64,000 nucleotides of DNA from Paenimyroides marinum (GTDB lineage: Bacteria; Bacteroidota; Bacteroidia; Flavobacteriales; Flavobacteriaceae): the NCBI RefSeq assembly GCF_900108395.1, contig NZ_FNXE01000012.1, forward strand, positions 1 through 64,000, read 5' to 3'. Shown piece by piece: positions 43,387-50,991 of the stretch. Within the stretch, counting starts at the first letter, position 1. Each line of letters starts with the position of its first letter. The translations under genes were made by a program, and so were the position numbers. The notes under the pieces are model-generated. The model was not told the DNA's origin and ran no database searches. It worked only from the letters and a program-made list of their open reading frames with translations.

Positions 43387-43448
43387 TTTACATTTGTTAA
43401 TAAATAATTGTTTACATTTGTAAAAAACAAGCTATTTACAAATGTAAA
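43387..43448 (+). promoter_or_regulatory. triple 24-bp-spaced dyad operator overlapping the XRE promoter
   Basis: Three copies of the 14-bp dyad TTTACA-NN-TGTAAA start at 43387 (TTTACATTTGTTAA, one mismatch), 43411 (TTTACATTTGTAAA) and 43435 (TTTACAAATGTAAA), exactly 24 bases apart. The first two contain TACATTTG, a perfect TAnnTTTG -7 element, so a bound protein would block RNA polymerase. A weaker half-matching copy (TTTATTTTTGTAAA) is at 43266-43279. The rest of the 283-base gap (43200-43482) is AT-rich sequence with nothing else evident. Confidence 0.65.
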
Positions 43449-43482
43449 TTGCATTTAACCCTAAAAAAATGCCTTTTTTGAT

Positions 43483-43929
43483 ATGAAATTCAGTTCTCAA
43501 TTACAGAAAATAATGCATCATTTTAGTTTAACAACAACCGAACTGGCTGATAAAATTACCGTACCGAAGGCTACTATTTCGCATTTAATTTCGGAACGAA
43601 ACAAACCCAGTTTAGAGTTTATAATGAAGTTGCACACCCACTTTCCTACCCTAAATTTAGAGTGGTTGATTTACGGAAAAGAACCTTTTTTGATTACTGA
43701 AAATTTTGTCCAGAAAAACGAACCTGAAGAAAAACCGGTCGCTGTTTTAAATGAAAAAACAGATTTGGAAACAACACCTGAAATGGAAGATGAAATAGAA
43801 AGTCATCCTGAAAATATCGAACAAAATACATCTAAAAAAGAAGAAAACATTTTATCTTTCCAATCAAAAGAAATAGATTGCATTGTTATTTTTTATAACG
43901 ATGGAAGTTTTAAACAGTACAAACCTTAA
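43483..43929 (+). CDS. XRE-family helix-turn-helix regulator
   Basis: A 148-residue protein. Residues ~5-65 form an XRE/Cro-type HTH (LTTTELADKITVPKATISHL), followed by LEWLIYGKEPF, the usual end of the domain. Residues ~75-120 are acidic and probably disordered, and a short C-terminal piece (~122-148) reads IDCIVIFYNDGSFKQYKP. It has no peptidase or ligand domain I recognise. It probably binds the tandem dyads directly upstream and controls its own operon, which is inference. Its stop overlaps the next start (TAATG). Confidence 0.85.
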   Translation: MKFSSQLQKIMHHFSLTTTELADKITVPKATISHLISERNKPSLEFIMKLHTHFPTLNLEWLIYGKEPFLITENFVQKNEPEEKPVAVLNEKTDLETTPEMEDEIESHPENIEQNTSKKEENILSFQSKEIDCIVIFYNDGSFKQYKP

Positions 43930-44597
43930 TGAGTTTTTTAAAAAAATATTTTAGTTATTTAAATGTTATTCCCGTTCGAACGTATGAATCGGTTCATAGT
44001 GGTAGGTTAGAAATTAACTGGCTGAATGGGAAAAAAATTTTAGACACCAAAAACACCAACTACTCTTACGGCAACTTAGGCAAAGTTTTAAAAAAGGCTT
44101 TAAAACATACCGAAACCGATTTTATCAGTAAAGATCAATCTGTTTTGATTTTGGGCTTGGGAGGCGGTGACGTTATTAAACAATTGCGAAACAACTTTAA
44201 ATCACAGGCACACATCACAGCTATTGAGATTGATCCGGTGATTATTGAAATTGCTTTTAATGAATTCGACATTATTCCCAATAGTCAATTAGAAATTATT
44301 AATAACGATGCCTATTTATTCCTTAAATACACTCAGGAAAAATACGATATCATTATTGTTGATTTATTTAACGATACGCAAATTCCGGAATTCGTTTTCC
44401 AGAATGAATTCATCAAACGGATCCATCAAACTTTAAACCTCAACGGAACCGCTATTTTTAATACCTTTATTCTAAATGATACGGATGAAATTAAAAACCA
44501 GAAGTTTTTAAACCGTTTGCAAAATAGTTTTTTGGTACAATCGTTTAAAAAGGTATATAGCCACAACCATTTAATTATAACTCAGAAAACAAGATGA
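43929..44597 (+). CDS. spermidine-synthase-fold SAM-dependent methyltransferase-like protein
   Basis: A 222-residue Rossmann-fold protein. The motif I loop is VLILGLGGGDVIKQLRNN (~71-88), the acidic ribose-binding residue lies in ITAIEIDPVIIEIAF, and the later DIIIVDLFND occupies the position where spermidine synthases bind the amine substrate. It is shorter than SpeE (~280), lacking most of the N-terminal beta domain. Enzymatic function is uncertain: aminopropyl or methyl transfer are both possible. It overlaps the XRE gene by one base and the following outer-membrane gene by four, so the three are tightly coupled. Confidence 0.8.
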   Translation: MSFLKKYFSYLNVIPVRTYESVHSGRLEINWLNGKKILDTKNTNYSYGNLGKVLKKALKHTETDFISKDQSVLILGLGGGDVIKQLRNNFKSQAHITAIEIDPVIIEIAFNEFDIIPNSQLEIINNDAYLFLKYTQEKYDIIIVDLFNDTQIPEFVFQNEFIKRIHQTLNLNGTAIFNTFILNDTDEIKNQKFLNRLQNSFLVQSFKKVYSHNHLIITQKTR

Positions 44598-45487
44598 AAA
44601 AGTATATTTATATAACATCGTTTATCATTAGTGCCCTAACCGTTAATGCCCAATACACAAAAGATATCAACACCAACCGCCCCAGCGTATCTATGGGTGC
44701 ATACAGTGTTAGTAAAGGTATTTTTCAGATAGAAGGCGGTTATACCTATCAAAAAGACGATTTTAACACCGAAAAATATAACACGCAAAACAATGCACAG
44801 TTACAGTTACGATATGGTGAGATGTTTGAACAAATGGAATTTATCGCTGATTTATATTACACAAATTACAAACAAACAGATGTTAACATTAACGCTTCAA
44901 ACAGCGGATTTAAACAACTTAATTTCGGTATTAAATATTTAATTTACGATCATTATAAATATTATGTAGAAAAACGCAATGTGTACAGTTGGAAAGCAAA
45001 TCAACGTTTTAAATGGGGACGATTGATTCCTGCGGTAGCTGTTTATGTGGGTGCACAATTCAATTCAAAACACAATTTTTATTATCCGGAATTGCCCGAA
45101 ACCGGCTTAAAAACAATGCTTATTGCCCAACAACATTTAAGCAAACGTTTCAGTATCACCTATAATTTTATAGGCGAAAATGTAACCGAAGAAGAATTTA
45201 GAAACCTTAGTTATATTGTAACGGCTTCGTTAGGTTTGAGTGATCGCTGGAGTATCTTTGGCGAACATCAGGGTATTTTTGACAGAAAATACCGGGGAAA
45301 TACAATTCCGTTTAATGATGAGGCTTTTATAAAAGGCGGATTTACATTTAAACTACATCAAAATCTGCAATTTGATACCTTTGCCGGAACAAATATCAAT
45401 AACGCACCACATAAAATTCAGGCAGGAATTGGTGTTTCATGGCGAAATCACAAAATATATCAGTTTAAAGACCCAACGGAATTGTAG
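44594..45487 (+). CDS. outer-membrane beta-barrel protein (transporter-like)
   Basis: A 297-residue exported protein with signal peptide MKKYIYITSFIISALTVNAQ. The mature sequence opens with DINTNRPSVSMGAYSVSKG and IEGGYTYQKDDF, recalling the PF13557 (phenol-degradation MetA-like) outer-membrane family, and alternating strands run to the end (LQLRYGEMFEQ, then GVSWRNH). It may be a porin or transporter for an unidentified compound. It is the third gene of the XRE / SpeE-like operon, joined by ATGA overlap. Confidence 0.75.
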   Translation: MKKYIYITSFIISALTVNAQYTKDINTNRPSVSMGAYSVSKGIFQIEGGYTYQKDDFNTEKYNTQNNAQLQLRYGEMFEQMEFIADLYYTNYKQTDVNINASNSGFKQLNFGIKYLIYDHYKYYVEKRNVYSWKANQRFKWGRLIPAVAVYVGAQFNSKHNFYYPELPETGLKTMLIAQQHLSKRFSITYNFIGENVTEEEFRNLSYIVTASLGLSDRWSIFGEHQGIFDRKYRGNTIPFNDEAFIKGGFTFKLHQNLQFDTFAGTNINNAPHKIQAGIGVSWRNHKIYQFKDPTEL

Positions 45488-45505
45488 TTATTTTGTTTTT
45501 TATTA

Positions 45506-45513
45506 TATATTTG
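45506..45513 (+). promoter_or_regulatory. -7 element of fabG promoter (TATATTTG)
   Basis: Exact TAnnTTTG, 28 bases ahead of the fabG ATG; an upstream TTG at 45483-45485 lies 20 bases away. Confidence 0.6.
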
Positions 45514-45540
45514 CCTGAAGTGCTAAAAAAAAAAATTTAA

Positions 45541-46287
45541 ATGAAATTATTAGAAGGAAAAACTGCAATTATAACAGGTGCAACACGTGGAATTGGAAAG
45601 GGAATTGCTTTAACTTTTGCAAGACAAGGTGCTAATGTGGCATTTACTTACAGTTCATCTGATGAGGCTGCGATTGCTTTAGAAAACGAATTAACTGCTT
45701 TAGGAGTAAAAGCAAAATCATACAAATCTAATGCGGCTGATTTTAATGAAGCACAGCATTTAACAGATCAGGTTTTAGCATTTTTTGGAACGGTAGATAT
45801 TTTAATTAACAATGCCGGAATCACAAAAGATAATTTGCTGATGAGAATGAGCGAAAGCGATTTTGACCAAGTAATGGACGTGAACCTTAAATCGGTTTTT
45901 AATATGACCAAGGCAGTACAAAAAACAATGTTGAAAAACCGTAATGGTGTTATTATCAACATGAGTTCTGTTGTGGGTGTAAAAGGAAACGCCGGCCAAG
46001 CAAATTATGCTGCTTCTAAAGCCGGGATCATCGGTTTTTCAAAATCGGTAGCTTTAGAATTAGGCTCAAGAAATATTCGTTGCAACGTTGTTGCTCCAGG
46101 TTTTATAGAAACTGAGATGACAGAAAAATTAGGCGAAGAAGTTGTAAAAGGATGGACAGATGCTATTCCTTTAAAACGAGGTGGCACACCAGACGATATT
46201 GCGAACACCTGTGTGTTTTTAGCTTCAGACATGGCAACTTACATTACCGGACAAGTTATAAATGTAGATGGCGGTATGCTAACATAA
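45541..46287 (+). CDS. fabG: 3-oxoacyl-ACP reductase
   Basis: NADPH-dependent reduction step of fatty-acid elongation. The 248-residue short-chain dehydrogenase has the TGATRGIGKG cofactor loop (~12-21), NNAG (~90), the active-site tetrad Asn115, Ser143 (INMSSVVG), Tyr156 and Lys160 (NYAASKAG), and the C-terminal YITGQVINVDGGM. Length and motifs match FabG. It has its own promoter and terminator; other fab genes are not adjacent. Confidence 0.95.
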   Translation: MKLLEGKTAIITGATRGIGKGIALTFARQGANVAFTYSSSDEAAIALENELTALGVKAKSYKSNAADFNEAQHLTDQVLAFFGTVDILINNAGITKDNLLMRMSESDFDQVMDVNLKSVFNMTKAVQKTMLKNRNGVIINMSSVVGVKGNAGQANYAASKAGIIGFSKSVALELGSRNIRCNVVAPGFIETEMTEKLGEEVVKGWTDAIPLKRGGTPDDIANTCVFLASDMATYITGQVINVDGGMLT

Positions 46288-46327
46288 AAAACAAACGCCA
46301 AGAATCAAATCCATCATACAAAACAAA

Positions 46328-46360
46328 AAAACAGTAGTAAATATTACTTACTACTGTTTT
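46328..46360. terminator. bidirectional intrinsic terminator
   Basis: AAAACAGTAGTAA (46328-46340) pairs perfectly with TTACTACTGTTTT (46348-46360) around a 7-base loop, between the converging fabG and peroxiredoxin genes. Confidence 0.8.
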
Positions 46361-46413
46361 AATACCTATTTTTTATTAAAAAAAACCTGTATCACTATCA
46401 CTATTTTCAAAAC

Positions 46414-47046
46414 TTATACATTAGGTTGTTTCACATAACGTAAATAAGGTTTTACCTCTTTTACGTCGCCAAACAATTCTTTAGCTTTCGTTGTATCAAC
46501 TGCTGGTGTAACAATACAATCATCACCGTTAATCCAGTTTGCTGGCGTGGCAAGTTTATGTTGATCCGTTAGCTGCAAACTGTCAATAACCCGAATGATT
46601 TCATTGAAGTTACGACCGGTACTTGCCGGATACGTTAATGTTAGACGTACTTTTTTTGCAGGATCTACAATAAAAACACTGCGTACAGTAACAGTTTCGC
46701 TTGAATTGGGATGAATCATATCATACAATCCGGCAATATGTTTTTCTTCATCTGCAATAATCGGAAACTGTACCGATACATCCTGTGTTTCATTAATATC
46801 GCCAATCCATTGATTGTGGCTTTCTACACCATCAACACTAATTGCAATAGGTTTTACATTGCGTTTAGCAAATTCTTCTTTTAAGGCTGCTGTTTTTCCT
46901 AATTCTGTGGTACAAACGGGTGTAAAATCTGCAGGGTGACTGAACAATACACCCCAACTATTACCCAAATAATCATAAAAATTTAATGTTCCTAAACTTG
47001 TTTCTGCTGTGAAATCGGGTGCTATATCCCCTAATCTTAATGACAT
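46414..47046 (-). CDS. peroxiredoxin (Prx6 / 1-Cys type)
   Basis: A 210-residue thiol peroxidase that reduces H2O2 and alkyl peroxides. The peroxidatic cysteine is Cys45 in HPADFTPVCTTELG. Length and the C-terminal extension (DCIVTPAVDTTKAKELFGDVKEVKPYLRYVKQP) are those of the Prx6 subfamily. There is no cysteine in the usual resolving position, although a second Cys occurs in GDDCIVTP. It is divergently transcribed from a Cys-rich Rrf2 regulator, its likely controller. The TACTTTTG promoter element is at 47074-47081. Confidence 0.93.
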   Translation of the reverse strand: MSLRLGDIAPDFTAETSLGTLNFYDYLGNSWGVLFSHPADFTPVCTTELGKTAALKEEFAKRNVKPIAISVDGVESHNQWIGDINETQDVSVQFPIIADEEKHIAGLYDMIHPNSSETVTVRSVFIVDPAKKVRLTLTYPASTGRNFNEIIRVIDSLQLTDQHKLATPANWINGDDCIVTPAVDTTKAKELFGDVKEVKPYLRYVKQPNV

Positions 47047-47073
47047 AATTTATTTTTTTATCGTTAATCTTCA

Positions 47074-47081
47074 CAAAAGTA
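47074..47081 (-). promoter_or_regulatory. -7 element of the peroxiredoxin promoter (TACTTTTG)
   Basis: Exact TAnnTTTG on the minus strand, ~28 bases before the peroxiredoxin ATG. Confidence 0.5.
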
Positions 47082-47138
47082 GTAAACTTTAAATTAATCC
47101 TCATCTAATCAATGAAGTTTATTTAAATAAAATATTGT

Positions 47139-47146
47139 TAATTTTG
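47139..47146 (+). promoter_or_regulatory. -7 element of the rrf2-family gene (TAATTTTG)
   Basis: Exact TAnnTTTG, 19 bases before the ATG at 47166; leader only ~12 bases. It diverges from the peroxiredoxin promoter 57 bases away. Confidence 0.45.
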
Positions 47147-47165
47147 CTTACAGACTAATTTGTAT

Positions 47166-47585
47166 ATGTTATCACAAAAATCAAAATATGCATTAAAAGC
47201 ATTGGGATATCTTGCTAAATTCCACGGTAATGGTCCGGTTTTAATGAGCACCATTGCCCGGGAGAAGAAAATTCCGTTGGCTTTTTTAGAAAATATCTTT
47301 CACGAATTAAAGAAAAAAGGCTTCTTATTAAGTCATCGCGGACGTTTTGGCGGTTATATTTTAGCTCAGGATCCTGATAAGATCAGCGTTGCATCAATAA
47401 TTAGAATAGTAAACGGGCCGTTGGCAATGTTGCCCTGTGTGAGTCTTAATTTTTATACTACTTGCAACGATTGTTGCGAAGCTACTTGTGGGTTGAGAGG
47501 AATTTTTCAAGAAACACGAGATGCTTTGCTTAAAGTATTAGAAAATAAATATCTCTCAGATATTATTGATAAAGATCTAAAATAA
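47166..47585 (+). CDS. Rrf2-family regulator with cysteine cluster
   Basis: A 139-residue regulator with an N-terminal winged helix (~3-60, SKYALKALGYLAKFH, and RGRFGGYIL) and a C-terminal region holding five cysteines: 91, 100, 103, 104 and 108 (CVSLNFYTTCNDCCEATC). Rrf2 proteins of this type bind an Fe-S cluster or sense redox/nitric oxide. The ATG at 47166 is chosen over a TTG six bases upstream. The divergent peroxiredoxin gene suggests control of peroxide defence, which is inference. Confidence 0.9.
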   Translation: MLSQKSKYALKALGYLAKFHGNGPVLMSTIAREKKIPLAFLENIFHELKKKGFLLSHRGRFGGYILAQDPDKISVASIIRIVNGPLAMLPCVSLNFYTTCNDCCEATCGLRGIFQETRDALLKVLENKYLSDIIDKDLK

Positions 47586-47675
47586 TTTTTTGCACACTCG
47601 TTTCTTATTATTTTCCATAATACGTTTATATGATCTTTTTTCTCTAATTTTACACGAACTAAACAACAAATAAAT

Positions 47676-48494
47676 ATGTCAGTTGCAAAAAAAGATTACA
47701 AGATAGTGACTACCAAGTCGCTTTTTGATATGAAACAAAACGGAGAAAAAATCTCCATGCTTACCGCTTATGATTACACAATGGCAAAAATTGTTGATTC
47801 TGCAGGTGTTGATGTTATTTTGGTGGGCGATTCTGCAAGTAATGTAATGGCGGGACACGAAACCACGCTGCCTATTACGTTAGATCAAATGATTTATCAC
47901 GCATCGTGCGTGGTGCGTGGTGTGGAACGTGCATTGGTCGTAGTCGATTTACCATTTGGAACCTATCAATCCGATTCAAAAAAAGCATTGGAATCTGCTA
48001 TCCGGGTAATGAAAGAAAGCGGTGCCCACGCATTGAAATTAGAAGGTGGTAAAGAGATCAAAGAAGGCATTAAAAAGATTTTAGGAGCAGGTGTTCCGGT
48101 TATGGGACATTTGGGATTAACCCCGCAATCTATTTATAAATTCGGAACATATACTGTTCGCGCAAAAGAAGAAGCCGAAGCCATTAAATTAATCGAAGAC
48201 GCTAAAATGTTAGAAAAAATTGGGTGTTTTGCAATTGTATTAGAAAAAATTCCTGCAAAGTTAGCTGAACAGATTGCTAAAGAGGTATCTATTCCTATCA
48301 TTGGAATTGGTGCCGGCGGAGGTGTTGATGGTCAGGTCTTGGTTGTTCATGATATGATTGGAATGACACACGAATTCAGTCCGAAATTTTTAAGAAGATA
48401 CATGAATTTATACGAAGATATGACAAATGCCATTGGTCAATATGTTGAAGATGTAAAATCTAAAGATTTCCCTAATGCGTCAGAACAATATTAA
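47676..48494 (+). CDS. panB: 3-methyl-2-oxobutanoate hydroxymethyltransferase
   Basis: First committed step of pantothenate synthesis: adds a hydroxymethyl group from methylene-THF to ketoisovalerate. The 272-residue protein has the [27 protein letters not shown] block with metal ligand Asp, [42 protein letters not shown] and [20 protein letters not shown]-like segments typical of PanB. Other pan genes are not in the window. Confidence 0.96.
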   Translation: MSVAKKDYKIVTTKSLFDMKQNGEKISMLTAYDYTMAKIVDSAGVDVILVGDSASNVMAGHETTLPITLDQMIYHASCVVRGVERALVVVDLPFGTYQSDSKKALESAIRVMKESGAHALKLEGGKEIKEGIKKILGAGVPVMGHLGLTPQSIYKFGTYTVRAKEEAEAIKLIEDAKMLEKIGCFAIVLEKIPAKLAEQIAKEVSIPIIGIGAGGGVDGQVLVVHDMIGMTHEFSPKFLRRYMNLYEDMTNAIGQYVEDVKSKDFPNASEQY

Positions 48495-48517
48495 TTCATA
48501 TTTGCTGTTAAGCAATT

Positions 48518-48629
48518 AGGTTGCCCAAAAATATCTATTTGTCAGGCTGAACCCGATTAACTTCGTTCTGTTCACAAGCTCTGGTCGGAGTCATGTCCGG
48601 AATGACATAAAGAATTTTTCAGACAACCT
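48518..48629. repeat. nested imperfect inverted repeat in the panB-rluA gap
   Basis: An outer arm at 48518-48536 (AGGTTGCCCAAAAATATCT) is an imperfect inverse of 48611-48629 (ending CAACCT, then a T-run). Inside, TGTCA (48540-48544) and TGACA (48602-48606) form a second inverted pair around GC-richer sequence. This looks like a small non-coding mobile or structural repeat, or a terminator with a long insertion. No ORF is evident. Confidence 0.4.
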
Positions 48630-48639
48630 TTTTTATATC

Positions 48640-49329
48640 ATGAAAATCTACTCTACAAAAGATAATTTACAAGTTTTATTTGAAGATAACCATATTATTG
48701 TGGTAAATAAACGTGTAGGCGATATTGTACAAGGCGATGAAACCGGTGACAAACCTTTAAATGAAGTGGTAAAAGAATACCTTAAAGAAAAGTACAACAA
48801 ACCCGGGGCGGTTTATTTAGGGGTTGTTCACCGATTAGACAGACCCACCTCCGGAGTCGTATTATTCGCTAAAACATCAAAAGCATTAACGCGTTTAAAC
48901 GATTTGTTCAAAAACCGTGAAACACAGAAAACTTATTGGGCTGTGGTGAAAAATAATCCTCCAAAAGAAAGCGATACGCTGATTCATTACTTAACCCGCA
49001 ACCCCAAAAAAAACACTTCAAAAGCACATCTAAAAGAAGTTAAAGACAGTAAAAAAGCTATTTTAGATTATAAGATCATTCAAAAATTAAACTCTTATTT
49101 TGCATTAGAAATTAATCTGCATACAGGTCGTCATCATCAAATCCGCTGTCAGTTGTCAGCTATTGGCTGCCCAATAAAAGGCGATTTAAAATATGGTTTT
49201 GACCGCAGTAATCCGGATGGAGGCATTCATTTACACGCACGAAAATTAGTACTGACACATCCTGTCACAAAAGAAAAATTAAAAATAATTGCACCGGTTC
49301 CTGACGATATTATTTGGAAAAACATATAA
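48640..49329 (+). CDS. RluA-family pseudouridine synthase
   Basis: A 229-residue RNA-modifying enzyme lacking an S4 domain. The catalytic motif HRLDRPTSGVVLF has nucleophile Asp67, and GRHHQIRCQLSAIGCPIKGD is the second conserved block. Small single-domain members modify particular rRNA or tRNA uridines; the target here is unknown. It differs from the S4-containing paralogue at 21482-22522. Confidence 0.9.
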   Translation: MKIYSTKDNLQVLFEDNHIIVVNKRVGDIVQGDETGDKPLNEVVKEYLKEKYNKPGAVYLGVVHRLDRPTSGVVLFAKTSKALTRLNDLFKNRETQKTYWAVVKNNPPKESDTLIHYLTRNPKKNTSKAHLKEVKDSKKAILDYKIIQKLNSYFALEINLHTGRHHQIRCQLSAIGCPIKGDLKYGFDRSNPDGGIHLHARKLVLTHPVTKEKLKIIAPVPDDIIWKNI

Positions 49330-49358
49330 AAACAGTAAATTAGATAAAAATTTAAGAT

Positions 49359-50225
49359 ATGAAATGGGAAAGAAGAAAATCAGAAGGTTTTGAGGATCGT
49401 CGTGGTATGTCAGGCGGTGGTAAAGCAATTGTTGGCGGTGGTATCATTGGTATTGTTGCCTTGTTGCTAACCATGTTTGGCGGTGAAACTGGTCAGGTTA
49501 TCGGTACCATATTAAATCAAACACAAGGTACCACACAATCGTCTGAACAAGTTCAAACACGGGAATTGTCTGAAGAAGAAATCACCTTAGGACAATTTTC
49601 TGAAGCGGTATTTGTTTACAACAACGAAACATGGGCACAAATTTTTGCTAAAAACGGACAAAAATATCAGGAACCCGGAATGGTTTTATTTGATGATGGC
49701 GTAAACACAGCTTGTGGTTCGGCAACATCGGCGGCTGGTCCGTTTTATTGTCCGGCTGATCAAAAAGTTTATATGGATTTGCGTTTCTTTGAAGAATTAC
49801 ACTCCCGGTTTGGTGCTCAAAAAGGTGATTTTGCCATTGCTTATGTAATTGCACACGAAGTGGGACATCACATACAAACTTTAGTAGGAACCAATCAACA
49901 GGTTCGACAAGCACAACAAGGAAAAAGTAAGGCTGGAGCCAATAAATTATCTGTTGCTCAGGAACTGCAAGCAGATTTTTATGCGGGAATCTGGGCAAGT
50001 TACAACAAAGAAAAACTGGAAGCCGGCGATATTGAAGAGGCTATTAGTGCCGCACAAGCAGTTGGTGATGATGCCATTCAAAGCAAAATGCAAGGGCATG
50101 TACAACCCGAAACATTTACCCACGGAACATCGGCAGAGCGTAAGGCTTGGTTTATGAAGGGTTATAATACAGGCGATATCAACCAAGGTGATATTAATAC
50201 TATTTACAAGAGTATTCAATATTAA
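49359..50225 (+). CDS. YpfJ-like neutral zinc metallopeptidase
   Basis: A 288-residue membrane-anchored protein. An N-terminal signature MKWERRKSEGFEDRRG is followed by a glycine-rich linker and a hydrophobic segment (~25-42). The zinc motif is HEVGHH (His166-Glu167-His170), with the third ligand probably in the QELQADFYAGIWA helix. Conserved CGSATSAAGPFYCPADQKVYMD precedes it. This YpfJ/KPN_02809 family is widespread but its substrates are unknown. A hairpin terminator follows at 50239-50272. Confidence 0.93.
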   Translation: MKWERRKSEGFEDRRGMSGGGKAIVGGGIIGIVALLLTMFGGETGQVIGTILNQTQGTTQSSEQVQTRELSEEEITLGQFSEAVFVYNNETWAQIFAKNGQKYQEPGMVLFDDGVNTACGSATSAAGPFYCPADQKVYMDLRFFEELHSRFGAQKGDFAIAYVIAHEVGHHIQTLVGTNQQVRQAQQGKSKAGANKLSVAQELQADFYAGIWASYNKEKLEAGDIEEAISAAQAVGDDAIQSKMQGHVQPETFTHGTSAERKAWFMKGYNTGDINQGDINTIYKSIQY

Positions 50226-50238
50226 ACGGTAACTATTT

Positions 50239-50272
50239 AAAAAATGCTTCGTACTTTTACAGAGCATTTTTT
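50239..50272 (+). terminator. intrinsic terminator after the zinc peptidase gene
   Basis: AAAAAATGCT (50239-50248) pairs with AGCATTTTTT (50263-50272), with the T-tract continuing to 50277. The ATG of the next gene begins at 50278, a spacing like that at 41447. Confidence 0.65.
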
Positions 50273-50277
50273 ATTTT

Positions 50278-50991
50278 ATGAATTACGAAATCGATCAACA
50301 AAAATTATCTGAACAAATCATCTTAACTGCAAGAAAAACGGCGGTTGTTAGCGGTTTATATATTTTACTTGTTTTTATAATTGTCTTTGTTCTGTACGCT
50401 ATTGGATTATTCCTGCTATTTGATTCGCCTAAAGAATTCTTCAGATTATCAAACCCTGTGCTTGTTGAAGAGCTGCTTGTTTCAAAAGCTACCGAAATAA
50501 TGCTTTTAAATATGGGTGTTAGTATGCTGATGCATTATTTTTTAAGCGGCATTTACGGCATCATAAAAAAAGGATTGGTTCTTCCCTACTCTGATATTAG
50601 CAATGCTTTTAAAAGTATTTTCAGTAAACAAGGGTTAAAAGTACTCAATGTAATTGTACTGGTTCAAATGGTAAGTACCGGTTTTTCTTATTTGTTAGAT
50701 CTTGCCGGTTTTTCACTGGTTGGTTTTGGCATTAGCCTGTTGTTACAATTTTTAACGTATTTTGCCATTCCTGCAATTTATATAGCTAATTCAGGTGTAA
50801 GAAAAAGCATTCAAAAAAGTATTTCGTTGGTAAATCAAAAACCGGGCTTTTTAATCTTCTTTATTAGTGTTACGTACTTTTTATCATTGATTGGAATTTT
50901 ATTTTTGGGAATAGGGATTATTTTAACCTTACCATTAAATTACATTGTTGCATATAGTTTATACATACATATTAGCGAACAGATTGATTAA
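50278..50991 (+). CDS. hypothetical multi-pass membrane protein
   Basis: A 237-residue integral membrane protein with about five or six helices: ~23-49 (LYILLVFIIVFVLYAIGLFL), ~72-95, ~125-170 (a pair) and ~195-232 (a pair). No charged active-site motif is obvious and I recognise no family. The stop codon overlaps the comM stop on the other strand: TTAA at 50988-50991 supplies TAA to both. No separate promoter is evident. Confidence 0.75.
   Translation: MNYEIDQQKLSEQIILTARKTAVVSGLYILLVFIIVFVLYAIGLFLLFDSPKEFFRLSNPVLVEELLVSKATEIMLLNMGVSMLMHYFLSGIYGIIKKGLVLPYSDISNAFKSIFSKQGLKVLNVIVLVQMVSTGFSYLLDLAGFSLVGFGISLLLQFLTYFAIPAIYIANSGVRKSIQKSISLVNQKPGFLIFFISVTYFLSLIGILFLGIGIILTLPLNYIVAYSLYIHISEQID

Noticed and set aside
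43387-43448. Possible CRISPR array
   Set aside because: Repeat units of 14 bp with 10-bp gaps and promoter-like content are operators; there are no spacers of CRISPR length and no cas genes.
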